A stretch of 46,453 bases of DNA, taken from the NCBI GenBank assembly GCA_964652585.1, contig CAZZDA010000003.1:1-46453 (forward strand), read 5' to 3'. The notes under the pieces were generated by a model. The model did not search any database and was not told where the DNA came from. It worked only from the letters and a program-made list of their open reading frames with translations. Shown one piece after another: positions 17,056 through 26,186 of the stretch (its first letter is position 1; each line of letters starts with the position of its first letter). The position numbers and the translations under genes were made by a program. The DNA comes from CAZZDA01 sp964652585. GTDB taxonomy: Bacteria; Patescibacteriota; Patescibacteriia; UBA1544.

Positions 17056-18714
17056 ATGATTGCCACATTAGTACAACGGTTTCGCGAAACATATCGCCAG
17101 CTTACATACAGCACCATTCACATTTCTCGCAACACAGCACGGTACCTTCCCTTTCTCTCAAAATATTGGGAGAGTATTGTTATTGGTATTGTTGCTATCA
17201 CACTTTTTGTGACACTCTTTCACATAGCGCTCTTTACACAAGGTTTTCTTATTGGCGATAGTGCGTTTAACAGAATTGTGGTCACCGAAATAGTAGATAC
17301 ACAATCCTTGACCTACACTGATTCTCTATTCGGCGAAGACACACTCTATCTTTTTTACCCAAAACTCTTTTTTATTGCCGCCGCTTTCTTCGACATTCTT
17401 TTTCATCCCTATGGTGTAGAAGTATTTGAAACATTTGTCTATACATTACTTACACTTTCTCTTTTGTTTTTAGGCAAGAAGATCGTAGGGCGCTCAACAT
17501 ATCTGCTCATAGTACCGTTTTTACTCATGCGCTGGCCATTTTGGTATTATTTTAATTTTTACAAAGCGGAATCATTGCTCTTTGTTTTTTCAATGCTATT
17601 CATCACCACACTACTTGCTTATTTGAATGACAAAAAAATCAGATGGGTCATCCTCGCAAGCATTTTTCTTGCCGCTGCACTCGGCACTAAGCAAACCGCC
17701 TTTATTCTCCTGCCTCTTACTGCATTTTTTTTCGCTTTGTTGTTTATACAAAAAGATCACAAAGCCATCCGTACCATAGCCACGCTTATTCTGTGTACCT
17801 TTGTACTTACAGCGCCGGTACTTGGTTTACAATTTGCAACTACCGGAACCATTGGTTACTACGGAACTCCTCTACCGCTTCTTCATTCTCTTGAAGTATG
17901 GCTGTCTGACATCTTTTCACTTACAGCTCCAAACACAGAACGAATGCTCTCCTATACGCTTTCTACGCAACTTCATTATTTTCTACTCGAAGCGGAATCG
18001 ATCATAAACTTTTTTGCGAGTATTACGCTCAACGCATCAGCACAGACATTTATTGTATCAAGTATTCCCTTACTCCTACTTGCACTGTTTATCGCGCTCA
18101 AGAAAAAAGATATTCCCATACTATTTCTCGCAGTTTATATATTTTTATTTTTGAGTGTATTTTTTTTCAAAATTCATTCATATTATTATTTTTATATTGT
18201 TGGGCTTTTGGCAAGTATTTATTACACCTATCTCATAAAAAGCATTTCCTCTTATCCAAGAAAAATATTGGTAAGTGTTATGGTATTGAGCATCCTCCTT
18301 CTTAATATACCGCCCATTGTACAAGGTATAGGATCGCAGCGCCCTTTCATCAAGAGCTATCAAGACATGGGTCAATACGCGCAACAAAATTTTCCACATA
18401 GTAGCAAGGCGCTTAGCAACAGGTGTTCCGAATTTATGCTCTACGCGCAAAAACCGTGCAGGCAAATACAAAGTGCGATGCATAATGCACAAGGCGCGCA
18501 TGACACCGAGAACATAAAAAAATATATGAGAGGATATGGCTTCACACACATTTTTGCAGACAAAAAATTTGTGCATTTTAATACACAGCCAAATGAATAC
18601 ACCTTCCTTTCGTCACAACTACTAAGCGCTTTGCAAAGTGATACTGATTTTCAAGAAGTGTATAAAAGCGATGATCTTATTTTATTTTCTCTGTCCGAAA
18701 CGGACAGTTCGTAA
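17056..18714 (+). CDS. Polytopic membrane protein, probable GT-C glycosyltransferase
   Basis: 552 residues from the ATG at 17056, 4 nt after the GT2 stop; a longer frame reaching back to 16975 would overlap that gene and is not needed. One membrane helix near 45-65 is followed by an extracytoplasmic loop with GDSAFNRIVVTEIVD, then about ten more helices and a soluble C-terminal domain of about 120 residues with two Cys in RCSEFMLYAQKPCR. The shape is that of GT-C enzymes that take sugars from lipid donors outside the membrane, but I see no family-specific catalytic motif beyond the acidic residue in the first loop. Confidence 0.7.
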   Translation: MIATLVQRFRETYRQLTYSTIHISRNTARYLPFLSKYWESIVIGIVAITLFVTLFHIALFTQGFLIGDSAFNRIVVTEIVDTQSLTYTDSLFGEDTLYLFYPKLFFIAAAFFDILFHPYGVEVFETFVYTLLTLSLLFLGKKIVGRSTYLLIVPFLLMRWPFWYYFNFYKAESLLFVFSMLFITTLLAYLNDKKIRWVILASIFLAAALGTKQTAFILLPLTAFFFALLFIQKDHKAIRTIATLILCTFVLTAPVLGLQFATTGTIGYYGTPLPLLHSLEVWLSDIFSLTAPNTERMLSYTLSTQLHYFLLEAESIINFFASITLNASAQTFIVSSIPLLLLALFIALKKKDIPILFLAVYIFLFLSVFFFKIHSYYYFYIVGLLASIYYTYLIKSISSYPRKILVSVMVLSILLLNIPPIVQGIGSQRPFIKSYQDMGQYAQQNFPHSSKALSNRCSEFMLYAQKPCRQIQSAMHNAQGAHDTENIKKYMRGYGFTHIFADKKFVHFNTQPNEYTFLSSQLLSALQSDTDFQEVYKSDDLILFSLSETDSS

Positions 18715-18721
18715 CGCATAG

Positions 18722-19099
18722 ATGTCTTATCACAATATTTTAAAAAGCACCTCTCTTTCATATAACGCCATACTTGTAGTCATCTATGGTATGCTCTTTT
18801 TCCTGGACACACATACCACGCTCTTGCTACAATTTTTATGGTACATATTTGTTTTTTACTTTTTCCTTGTTGTTCCTGGATGGTTGTGCATCTCTTTATT
18901 GAAACTACACTCTCTAGAAATAACTTTGTGGGAAAAGGCAGTACTCTCCACAGCACTTTCCCTTGCACTCCACATGTTCCTACTCTTTAACACAGCACTG
19001 ATAGGATTTAAGATCAATCTGACAACCATTACTGTTCTTAATGTATTGCTTATTGTGTCTTTTGTAGCTATCATCAAGATACAGCGTACGAGAAAATAA
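18722..19099 (+). CDS. Small membrane protein, DUF1616-like
   Basis: 125 residues with four hydrophobic segments. The second carries FFLVVPGWLCISLL, and ITLWEKAVLSTALSLAL follows; the PG[WY] motif and the E-x-[AL]-LS-ALSL stretch are typical of the N-terminal part of DUF1616 membrane proteins, which are usually longer. It may therefore be a fragment, left at the border of the A+T-rich segment that follows. Function unknown. Seven nt after the preceding gene. Confidence 0.6.
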   Translation: MSYHNILKSTSLSYNAILVVIYGMLFFLDTHTTLLLQFLWYIFVFYFFLVVPGWLCISLLKLHSLEITLWEKAVLSTALSLALHMFLLFNTALIGFKINLTTITVLNVLLIVSFVAIIKIQRTRK

Positions 19100-19158
19100 A
19101 TACAAATTTTTTACATGGGGTAGGTACATGATTTCGTATCATTCAACATTACATCAAA

Positions 19159-19164
19159 TATAAT
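19159..19164 (+). promoter_or_regulatory. -10 box of the GT4 gene
   Basis: Perfect TATAAT, overlapping an in-frame ATG at 19163 and 25 nt before the ATG at 19190. No -35 at normal spacing. It marks a likely separate transcription start for the A+T-rich genes. Confidence 0.45.
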
Positions 19165-19189
19165 GCACTCTCTAGACAAGCAATACTGT

Positions 19190-20242
19190 ATGGATACTCA
19201 TAAAAAAACTATACTCTTTGTCTGCGGAGCACGACGATCGTATGTGCGCAATACACTCAATATAAAGACACTTCAACGATTTTTTAATGTTATTGAGATA
19301 ACATCAAATCATTCTTCATATTTCATACGCCTTTTTGTTGTTACTGCAAAGTTTATATTTTGTTTTAAGAGATATAATTATGTTTTTGCCGGATTTTTAG
19401 CGCAGCCTCTCATACCCTTTATAAAACTTCGTACAAGAAAGTTAGTAATTTTTGACGCTTTTATCTCATTATATGATACACTTTGTTTTGATCGTAAATT
19501 GTGTAGCCCTGTGTCTTTTCTTGGAAAAGCGGCTCATTGGCTAGATACAAAATCTTGCACATGGTCAAAATCTATACTTACCGACACAAAGGCACACGCT
19601 GATTATTTTGCTGAAACATTCAGTATTCAACGAGACAAAATTAAGGCTTTATATTTAGGAGCAGACACCTCTCTTTTTTATCCACAAGATCCAAAAGAAA
19701 AAAGTAACAAATTTACCGTCTTTTATTATGGATCCGGCATACCCTTACAAGGTATTGATGTGATACTCAAGGCAGCAAAAATTTTAGAAAAAGAGGCAAA
19801 TATTATTTTCCATTTAGTTGGTCCTATAAGAAAAAAATATGCTGCTCTCATAGAAATTCTCAATCCTCAAAACATCACTTTCACCGACTGGGTTCCCTAC
19901 GATCAGCTTCCACAAGAAATCGCAAAAGCTGATATCTGTTTGGGTGGGCACTTTTCTGATATTGATAAAGCTAAAAGAGTCATTTCCGGAAAGACATATC
20001 AATTTATAGCAATGAAAAAACCCGTTATTATAGGAGATAATGAAGCAAATAGAGAATTATTTGAAAATAATAAAAATGCATTACTGGTGAAAATGAATAA
20101 TGCACAAGCACTCGCAGAGTCAATTATAGAATTAAAAAACAAAAGAGAGTTTTTGAAGGAAATTGCAGAGAATGGATATAGTACTCTTTCTAAACAAGAG
20201 CTGTCTTGTAAAATAGACATGCTAACAAATTTTGCGGTGTAA
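19190..20242 (+). CDS. GT4-like glycosyltransferase
   Basis: 350 residues from the ATG at 19190. A weak N-terminal GT-B domain is followed by YLGADTSLFYPQD, then FYYGSGIPLQGIDVILKAA opening the donor domain, HLVGPIRK, and the C-terminal SGKTYQFIAMKKPVIIGDNEANRELF typical of GT4 enzymes, where the acidic residues near the end bind the nucleotide sugar. Probably cytoplasmic, acting on a lipid-linked glycan. The gene and the two that follow are visibly richer in A+T than the surrounding block, suggesting transfer. The earlier ATG at 19163 lies within the -10 box. Confidence 0.85.
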   Translation: MDTHKKTILFVCGARRSYVRNTLNIKTLQRFFNVIEITSNHSSYFIRLFVVTAKFIFCFKRYNYVFAGFLAQPLIPFIKLRTRKLVIFDAFISLYDTLCFDRKLCSPVSFLGKAAHWLDTKSCTWSKSILTDTKAHADYFAETFSIQRDKIKALYLGADTSLFYPQDPKEKSNKFTVFYYGSGIPLQGIDVILKAAKILEKEANIIFHLVGPIRKKYAALIEILNPQNITFTDWVPYDQLPQEIAKADICLGGHFSDIDKAKRVISGKTYQFIAMKKPVIIGDNEANRELFENNKNALLVKMNNAQALAESIIELKNKREFLKEIAENGYSTLSKQELSCKIDMLTNFAV

Positions 20243-20302
20243 AATTGAAAAAAATCTTTCTTCTTGCTAAAATTACTTTTACTAATAAGGTAACTAAAAT
20301 AT

Positions 20303-20965
20303 ATGTGTAATGTGAATTCTATAAAGTGGGGAATAAAAAATTTAACAGAGCAAGATGTTCAGGGGAAAAGAATCCTTGAAGTAGGGTCGTACGATGTAAA
20401 CGGCAGTCTTCGCTATGGCACCGAACTTCTTAAACCAGCTGAATATATAGGCGTTGATATAGAAAAAGGTCCTGGAGTTGATATAATTTGCTCATCTGAT
20501 GACATGGTACAAAAATTCGGAGAGAACAGTTTTGATGTAGTGCTTTCCACGTGTTTACTTGAACATGTCAGGCATTGGAAAAATGCAGTTACAAATATGA
20601 AAAAGGTTTGTAAACCAAATGGTATCATTTTGATGATCGTACCCTCTCAATGGCCATTCCATGAATTTCCTTATGATTTTTGGAGATACACAAAAGAGGA
20701 TATAAAAAATATTTTTTCTGACTGTGAGATTCTAACCTTAGAAGAAGACCATCATAAACCATCATTGGTATATGCTAAAATAAAAAAGCCAAGCGAGTTT
20801 ACTGAAAATGATTTAACAGATTACCAGCTACACTCTGTTGTTACTAACAAAAAAACTAATGAGATACAAGATCGTGACTTGCAATCTTTTTATTTTAGAT
20901 ACTTAGTTTTCAAAAATAAAACTATTCATAAGCTACTGGAACTTGGAAGGAATATATTTTCTTAG
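20303..20965 (+). CDS. SAM-dependent methyltransferase (type 11)
   Basis: 220 residues. Class I Rossmann motifs: ILEVGSYDVNGS (25-36, SAM loop), EYIGVDIEKGPGVD (acidic end of strand 2), FDVVLSTCLLEHVRHW (motif post-IV, 71-90) and KPNGIILMIVPS. The small C-terminal extension is basic. Probably methylates a sugar or glycan end; two methyltransferases in a row beside a GT4 enzyme suggest a capped or decorated polysaccharide. The substrate cannot be read from the sequence. Part of the A+T-rich segment. Confidence 0.85.
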   Translation: MCNVNSIKWGIKNLTEQDVQGKRILEVGSYDVNGSLRYGTELLKPAEYIGVDIEKGPGVDIICSSDDMVQKFGENSFDVVLSTCLLEHVRHWKNAVTNMKKVCKPNGIILMIVPSQWPFHEFPYDFWRYTKEDIKNIFSDCEILTLEEDHHKPSLVYAKIKKPSEFTENDLTDYQLHSVVTNKKTNEIQDRDLQSFYFRYLVFKNKTIHKLLELGRNIFS

Positions 20966-20995
20966 ATCCAATCTATCTTCTAATTTTAGTACAAT

Positions 20996-21772
20996 ATGTA
21001 TAGATTGCTACACACTAAGAAGCATTGGATACCTTATCCAAGATATATTTTTAGAAAAATATTAGCCCTAGAATTAATTAAAAAATATATCCATGGCGAA
21101 TCTTGTTTTTTAGAAGTTGGTGGTGGTGCCGGAGATTTTTCTATAGCACTTATTGATGCGGGATACAAAGGAAAGGTAATAGACTTTTCTGAATATTCTT
21201 ATGAAATTATTAAAGATGCTGTTACTGAAAAACAAGTGCAGAATTTACAAGTAGAAAAAAAGGGGCTCAATCAATTAGATGTAGACGAAAAATATGATTT
21301 TATCGTGTTTTTTGAAGTTCTAGAGCATATCAAGAATGATGACCAAGCAATAAAACAAATCAGTAATTTTCTAAAAAATGATGGTTATCTTGTACTTTCT
21401 GTTCCAGCTAAGAAAAATCTGTGGGATAACTGGGATATTTTAGCAGGACACGTAAAAAGATATGAAAAACATGAACTAATGAACCTGCTCAGAGATAATG
21501 GTTTTGAAATTACTCAATTCTATTCTTATGGCTTTCCTTTTCTTAATATACTCAAGATCGCCAGAAAATTCCTTATCAGAAAATCGCCAAGTAAGAGTAT
21601 GGTTGATAACACTAAAAAAAGTGGTATAAATATAGTTAGCATTCCACTGATTGGGATAATTTTTAATCAAGTCACATTACTCCCATTTATAAAATTTAGC
21701 AAATTATTTAATAAGCTTGATTTAGCAGAAGGATATTTATGCCTCGCAAAGAAGATACAAATCAAGAAATAA
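20996..21772 (+). CDS. SAM-dependent methyltransferase
   Basis: 258 residues. LEVGGGAGDFSIAL is the SAM-binding loop, then GKVIDFSEYS, YDFIVFFEVLEHIKNDDQ and KNDGYLVLSVPAK; the HVKRYEKHELMNLLRDNGFEI segment is common in glycan-cluster methyltransferases. A hydrophobic C-terminal part (about 210-245) may lie against the membrane. The gene ends 34 nt inside the next gene, an unusually long overlap that falls at the border between A+T-rich and normal DNA. Confidence 0.85.
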   Translation: MYRLLHTKKHWIPYPRYIFRKILALELIKKYIHGESCFLEVGGGAGDFSIALIDAGYKGKVIDFSEYSYEIIKDAVTEKQVQNLQVEKKGLNQLDVDEKYDFIVFFEVLEHIKNDDQAIKQISNFLKNDGYLVLSVPAKKNLWDNWDILAGHVKRYEKHELMNLLRDNGFEITQFYSYGFPFLNILKIARKFLIRKSPSKSMVDNTKKSGINIVSIPLIGIIFNQVTLLPFIKFSKLFNKLDLAEGYLCLAKKIQIKK

Positions 21773-23196
21773 TATCTACCCCTTATGTAAAAATACTTTT
21801 TATATTTTTTTTCTTCATCTTTATAAAAGGCATCCTTTGGACATGGGTCATTCCTCCTTTTATGGTGCCGGATGAATCGGCGCATTTTGCCTATACACAA
21901 TATCTCGTTGAAGAAAAACAAATTCCTCACAACACCGTACAACCTTCTGTTTGGAACCGTAGTCAATCAGAGGAATTAAAACAAGCACTTGAACTCACTG
22001 AGAATCAAGATGTTATACTCACCACACAACACCAAAGCTACTACAAAGTGTCAAAAGATCTCACACCAAGCATTCTTACGGCAGATCGTAATACACCGCA
22101 TGAACAATATCATAATTCAGCAGCGGTGTATTCCCCGCTCTACTATGTGATAGAAAGCATTCCCTATCTTGCCGGATATGATTTGAACATCTTTCACCGC
22201 CTCTATCTTATGCGAGCATTCTCGCTTGTTTTTTTATTTATTACCACTATTTTTGCGTATAAAATTTCTTTTCTTGTTACCAAGGACAAATCCTTCGCTC
22301 TGGTAATAGCCGCTATTGCCAATCTCATGCCATCGGTGAACGCCACTTCATTTGCCGGCGTTAACAATGATGCCATTCTTATTGCGCTAAGCCACGCACT
22401 TTTCTTTTATCTCCTTTTAGTGCTGTTCAATAAAATGCACATCACCAAAAAAACTCTTTTTGGTATGGGTATACTTTTAGGATTCACCTTACTCACCAAA
22501 ACACAGGCAATTATTTTTTTACCTATAACTTTTGGCACATACATATATTGGGGAGTACAACAACACACCATCAGACGATCATTTGTTTACGGCATATTGG
22601 TATGTGGCATTGCCCTACTGATCGCCACACCTTTTATGATACCTCAACTCTTCTCACACCTTACAGATACACAAATAACCGCCACAGAAACGGCAATTTC
22701 CGCATCAACACTTCACCTGGCTGTTTTTCAGGATATATTTCGCAGACTCAATATATCGATGAATTTTTGGACACAGGTCGCTTTCTTTGACACGCTCTAT
22801 CCGTTATGGATATCTGCAACGCTCTTACTTTTCATGCTCCTCGCGCTTTGGGGTGTGCTACTATGGCTCATATCTAAAAAAAGTGGTAACAATGCCCATC
22901 TCCTGCTCTCGCTTATATTCTTTTTCTGTTCGTTCGTAGTACTTGAGATTTTCTATTCTGCGCTTTACTATAACAGCGCACTCAAATATCAGCACTTTGA
23001 TTTTCCCGGTCAGGGAAGATACTATTTCATGCTTCTCGCTCCGATCCTTATACTTTTTCTCTTCGGTCTCCGGTATTGGCTTAAAACGCTTTTCAAGGTG
23101 AACGAAAAATTATTGTATGCTGTCCTCATTATATTTTTCTCTTTCTTGCATAATTATGCATTGATCAATATAGCATTGCAGTATCACTACCTTTAA
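21739..23196 (+). CDS. DUF2142-like polytopic membrane protein
   Basis: 485 residues with about eleven membrane helices. After the first helix comes PPFMVPDESAHFAYTQYL with Asp45-Glu46, and a long loop ends in YSPLYYVIESIPYL; the P-D-E-x-x-H motif and the later P-L-Y-Y are hallmarks of DUF2142, GT-C-fold proteins found in polysaccharide and wall-teichoic-type clusters. Predicted to transfer a sugar from a lipid donor outside the membrane; not shown experimentally for most members. The start overlaps the methyltransferase by 34 nt, but the next ATG lies beyond the first helix, so this start is needed. Confidence 0.82.
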   Translation: MPRKEDTNQEIISTPYVKILFIFFFFIFIKGILWTWVIPPFMVPDESAHFAYTQYLVEEKQIPHNTVQPSVWNRSQSEELKQALELTENQDVILTTQHQSYYKVSKDLTPSILTADRNTPHEQYHNSAAVYSPLYYVIESIPYLAGYDLNIFHRLYLMRAFSLVFLFITTIFAYKISFLVTKDKSFALVIAAIANLMPSVNATSFAGVNNDAILIALSHALFFYLLLVLFNKMHITKKTLFGMGILLGFTLLTKTQAIIFLPITFGTYIYWGVQQHTIRRSFVYGILVCGIALLIATPFMIPQLFSHLTDTQITATETAISASTLHLAVFQDIFRRLNISMNFWTQVAFFDTLYPLWISATLLLFMLLALWGVLLWLISKKSGNNAHLLLSLIFFFCSFVVLEIFYSALYYNSALKYQHFDFPGQGRYYFMLLAPILILFLFGLRYWLKTLFKVNEKLLYAVLIIFFSFLHNYALINIALQYHYL

Positions 23197-23199
23197 AAT

Positions 23200-23877
23200 A
23201 TGTTTTCAAAGACGAGTAACTTTCAATTTTTCTTTATAAGTACGCTGGGCATTGTTTTGGCTATTCCAATAATGTTGTTTTTGCTCAATTCCTATTATGA
23301 CCGTTACAGTGATTGGTTAAAGATACGTAATAAAAATTCGACCGTCCCTTCTCCAATTTCTGTTGAAACATTGGAACAGTATTTTATCCACCCAAGCAAC
23401 AACTTGTCACGTATTACCATCAGAACATATAGTATTACTCCTTCCATATTCACCGCATCACTTTACGATACTGACGCTCGAGATACTCTACTGCGAGAAA
23501 ATACTCTTCACACACAGCAAGGAAAAGATACAGTATGGGAATTTGAACCAATTGCAGATTCACAATCGCAAGAATATGTACTCCGTATTGATATACTCCA
23601 AAACGCACAAGAAAATGTGAGACTAGGTCTATACCCTACAGATTCAAAAAATCTGGCACTCCAAATCAATAATGAACCCATTGAAAACGCCTCACTCGCT
23701 TTCTACACGGAATCGAAATTTCCGGACACCAAAGCAAAATTAGCAACACTTTATGACCGTATGCAAATATTCAAGCCGCATTTTGTACAAATAATGCTTG
23801 TACCTTCATTCATACTCTATCTACTCGCGTTTGGCAGTGCATTGTGGTATGGTTTGAAGAGATTATGGAATACATAA
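23200..23877 (+). CDS. Membrane protein with external beta-rich domain, unknown
   Basis: 225 residues. One membrane helix at about 9-30, an extracytoplasmic domain (about 35-190) with many short beta-like stretches such as RITIRTYSITPSIFTASLYD and YVLRIDILQNAQENVRLGLY, and a second helix at about 198-218. I do not recognise a family. The domain resembles carbohydrate-binding jelly-roll modules in texture only. It sits 3 nt after the DUF2142-like gene and 9 nt before a PMT-like gene, so it may help these enzymes at the cell surface. Confidence 0.65.
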   Translation: MFSKTSNFQFFFISTLGIVLAIPIMLFLLNSYYDRYSDWLKIRNKNSTVPSPISVETLEQYFIHPSNNLSRITIRTYSITPSIFTASLYDTDARDTLLRENTLHTQQGKDTVWEFEPIADSQSQEYVLRIDILQNAQENVRLGLYPTDSKNLALQINNEPIENASLAFYTESKFPDTKAKLATLYDRMQIFKPHFVQIMLVPSFILYLLAFGSALWYGLKRLWNT

Positions 23878-23886
23878 TAAGGAGTT

Positions 23887-25449
23887 ATGGGATACAGTAT
23901 ACCAAATTTTTTTAGAAAACATTCTACTGCTTCTTTACTGTTTCTTCTCACTATCATAGGAGCTATAGCACGCCTTTTACTTGCCGCGCGCGCGGGTTCT
24001 TTTTGGTTTGATGAAGCATTTTCCGTACACTTTGCCTCCATGCCATTGAGAGATATGGTGTCATACCTTCTTTACGAGCATCATCCCCTTGCACACTTTA
24101 CACTCCTCCATTACTGGATACAGTTCTTTGGCGACAGTGAATTTGTCACGCGTCTTCTTTCAGTAATTTTCGGCACGCTTGCTATACCGCTTGGATATTT
24201 TACGGGTAAAAAGTTTTTCAATACTAAGATAGGGTTATTCACTGCACTATTCATCACCTTCTCTTCTTTCCAGATATTTCATTCAGCGCAAGCAAGGATG
24301 TATGAAATGTTCTTTTTCTTTACACTACTTTCTCTGTATACTTTCTTGAAGTGGTATAAGAAACAAAGCACAAAGCACATAACACTATATGTTATTTCAA
24401 CAGCACTACTGATACATACACATATATTTGGGCTTTTTATACCAATCGCAGTTAATATATTTCTTTTATACGAACGATTTATTTTTAAATCCGGCAAACA
24501 TACACGATGGATGCCTTGGCTTACCGGACAATTTATTTTAGGCATAGCCTACCTTGCATGGCTCATACCCATGCTTTCACATAAGCTCTCTCAAAATCTC
24601 GGATCAGCATGGTTTTTTAATCAAGAATTGCCGCAATTTTTCCTGACAAGGTACTTGCAAGATTTTTTCTTTATTGGTAATTCTCTCATATTTCCTCTGG
24701 AGGCGCTCTTAGGTATTCTACTCGTTCTTACACTACTTGCCACACTTGCACGCATACATCTAGAAACTCTTGCGTCTTGGTCAATACAATGGTCAACAAC
24801 TCCGCAAATACGCCTGCTCTGGACACTTGTTATTATTTCCTTTATTCCCGCTCTTGCACTGCATTTAGACAATAGACCACAATATTTCATGACTGCGGCA
24901 GCGGTTGTGTATATACTGGTTGCAATGGGCATTACTCGCTTACTACACAAAGAGCAATATATTATATGGATAAGTATTGGTATAACGATCGTACTTATTG
25001 GAAGTACAGGTAGTATTTTACTTACAACACCAATCTTCAATACCGCACAACTTGCACAAACCATAGAACAGCAAGAGAAAGCAGATGACATCATAATTTT
25101 ACATAGTTTTATGACCCAACTGCCCTTTGATCGTTACTATCAAGGGTCACTTCCTGTGTATGGCTTCTATCCTCTTGAAGATACCAATGATCAAAACCTA
25201 CGCTACATACTACATAATTGGCATCCTATTGCTACTATGGAAAATGTCAATAAACTCTCCTCTCTGACAAAAGACGTACAGCGTATTTTTCTCGTATACT
25301 ACGTTACCGGACAAATCGATCATCAAGAACTCGTAAAAAATTGGCTTTTGCTCCATAACTGGCGTATAGTAGAAACATATACATATCCTGGACCTATCGA
25401 TCTGCCAGTACTTGTACTGGAAAAAGAAAATAATACCAATCCCTTATGA
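23887..25449 (+). CDS. GT39/ArnT-like (PMT_2) membrane glycosyltransferase
   Basis: 520 residues with about eleven helices. SFWFDEAFSVHF (39-50) carries the Asp42-Glu43 pair of the first external loop, catalytic in the PMT/ArnT GT-C family, followed by HHPLAHFTLLHYW and a second loop with HSAQARMYEM. The soluble end (about 385-520) is typical. Expected to use a polyprenyl-phosphate sugar outside the membrane. A clear ribosome-binding site, AAGGAG, stands 4 nt before the ATG at 23887, unlike most genes in this block. Overlaps the next gene by 4 nt (ATGA). Confidence 0.87.
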   Translation: MGYSIPNFFRKHSTASLLFLLTIIGAIARLLLAARAGSFWFDEAFSVHFASMPLRDMVSYLLYEHHPLAHFTLLHYWIQFFGDSEFVTRLLSVIFGTLAIPLGYFTGKKFFNTKIGLFTALFITFSSFQIFHSAQARMYEMFFFFTLLSLYTFLKWYKKQSTKHITLYVISTALLIHTHIFGLFIPIAVNIFLLYERFIFKSGKHTRWMPWLTGQFILGIAYLAWLIPMLSHKLSQNLGSAWFFNQELPQFFLTRYLQDFFFIGNSLIFPLEALLGILLVLTLLATLARIHLETLASWSIQWSTTPQIRLLWTLVIISFIPALALHLDNRPQYFMTAAAVVYILVAMGITRLLHKEQYIIWISIGITIVLIGSTGSILLTTPIFNTAQLAQTIEQQEKADDIIILHSFMTQLPFDRYYQGSLPVYGFYPLEDTNDQNLRYILHNWHPIATMENVNKLSSLTKDVQRIFLVYYVTGQIDHQELVKNWLLLHNWRIVETYTYPGPIDLPVLVLEKENNTNPL

Positions 25450-26186
25450 AAGTAATTGCCGTTCTCCCCGCGTATAATGCCGCGAAAACACTCAAACAAA
25501 CACTTGATGATATTGATCGCAAGTTCGTTGATGACATTATTTTGGTTGATGACGCCAGTACCGATAACACCGTGGAGGTTGCAAAAAAACTGGGTATCAA
25601 AACGTTTGTTCATCAAAAAAATCTTGGATATGGAGGAAACCAAAAAACATGCTATAAAGAAGCACTTAAGCTTGGGGCCGATATTGTGGTCATGGTACAC
25701 CCCGACCATCAGTACAATCCAAAGCTTATCCCTCAACTCATAGAACCTCTACTCAAAGAGGAGGCAGATACTGTATTTGGCTCCCGTATGGCAGTCAAGG
25801 GCGGTGCGCGAAAAGGAGGTATGCCTTTGTGGAAATACATTCCCAATATTTTTCTTACTTTATTTGAGAATTTCTTTCTTGGGCTTACACTTACCGAATA
25901 TCACACCGGTTTTCGCGCATACTCCAAAGAGGTTCTTGAAACACTCCCTCTTGAACGCCTATCAGATGATTTTGTTTTTGATACGCAAATAATTATTCAA
26001 ATGATCGTGCATAACTTTAACAGTATTAAAGAAATTCCCATAGAAACGCGCTACTTCCCTGAAGCATCACAAATAGGACTCAAACGAAGCACAGAATACG
26101 GTCTCGGTATTGTATGGAACATCACCAAATACTTACTCACCAAATGGCGTATTAAAAAGTTCCCAGAGTATATAAAAGATGTATAA
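25446..26186 (+). CDS. GT2 glycosyltransferase
   Basis: 246 residues of the GT-A fold. VLPAYNAAKTL (6-16), ILVDDASTDNT (32-42) and, at the metal site, VHPDHQYNP (84-92), where the usual D-x-D is P-D-H with Asp87, seen in other polyprenyl-phosphate-type GT2 members. GSRMAVKGGARKGG and EYHTGFRAYSKEV follow. There are no C-terminal membrane helices, unlike the GT2 at 16116; a hydrophobic stretch near 130-150 (NIFLTLFENFFLGLTL) may contact the membrane. Coupled by ATGA to the GT39-like gene, and its 3' end overlaps the next gene by 8 nt. Confidence 0.9.
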   Translation: MKVIAVLPAYNAAKTLKQTLDDIDRKFVDDIILVDDASTDNTVEVAKKLGIKTFVHQKNLGYGGNQKTCYKEALKLGADIVVMVHPDHQYNPKLIPQLIEPLLKEEADTVFGSRMAVKGGARKGGMPLWKYIPNIFLTLFENFFLGLTLTEYHTGFRAYSKEVLETLPLERLSDDFVFDTQIIIQMIVHNFNSIKEIPIETRYFPEASQIGLKRSTEYGLGIVWNITKYLLTKWRIKKFPEYIKDV

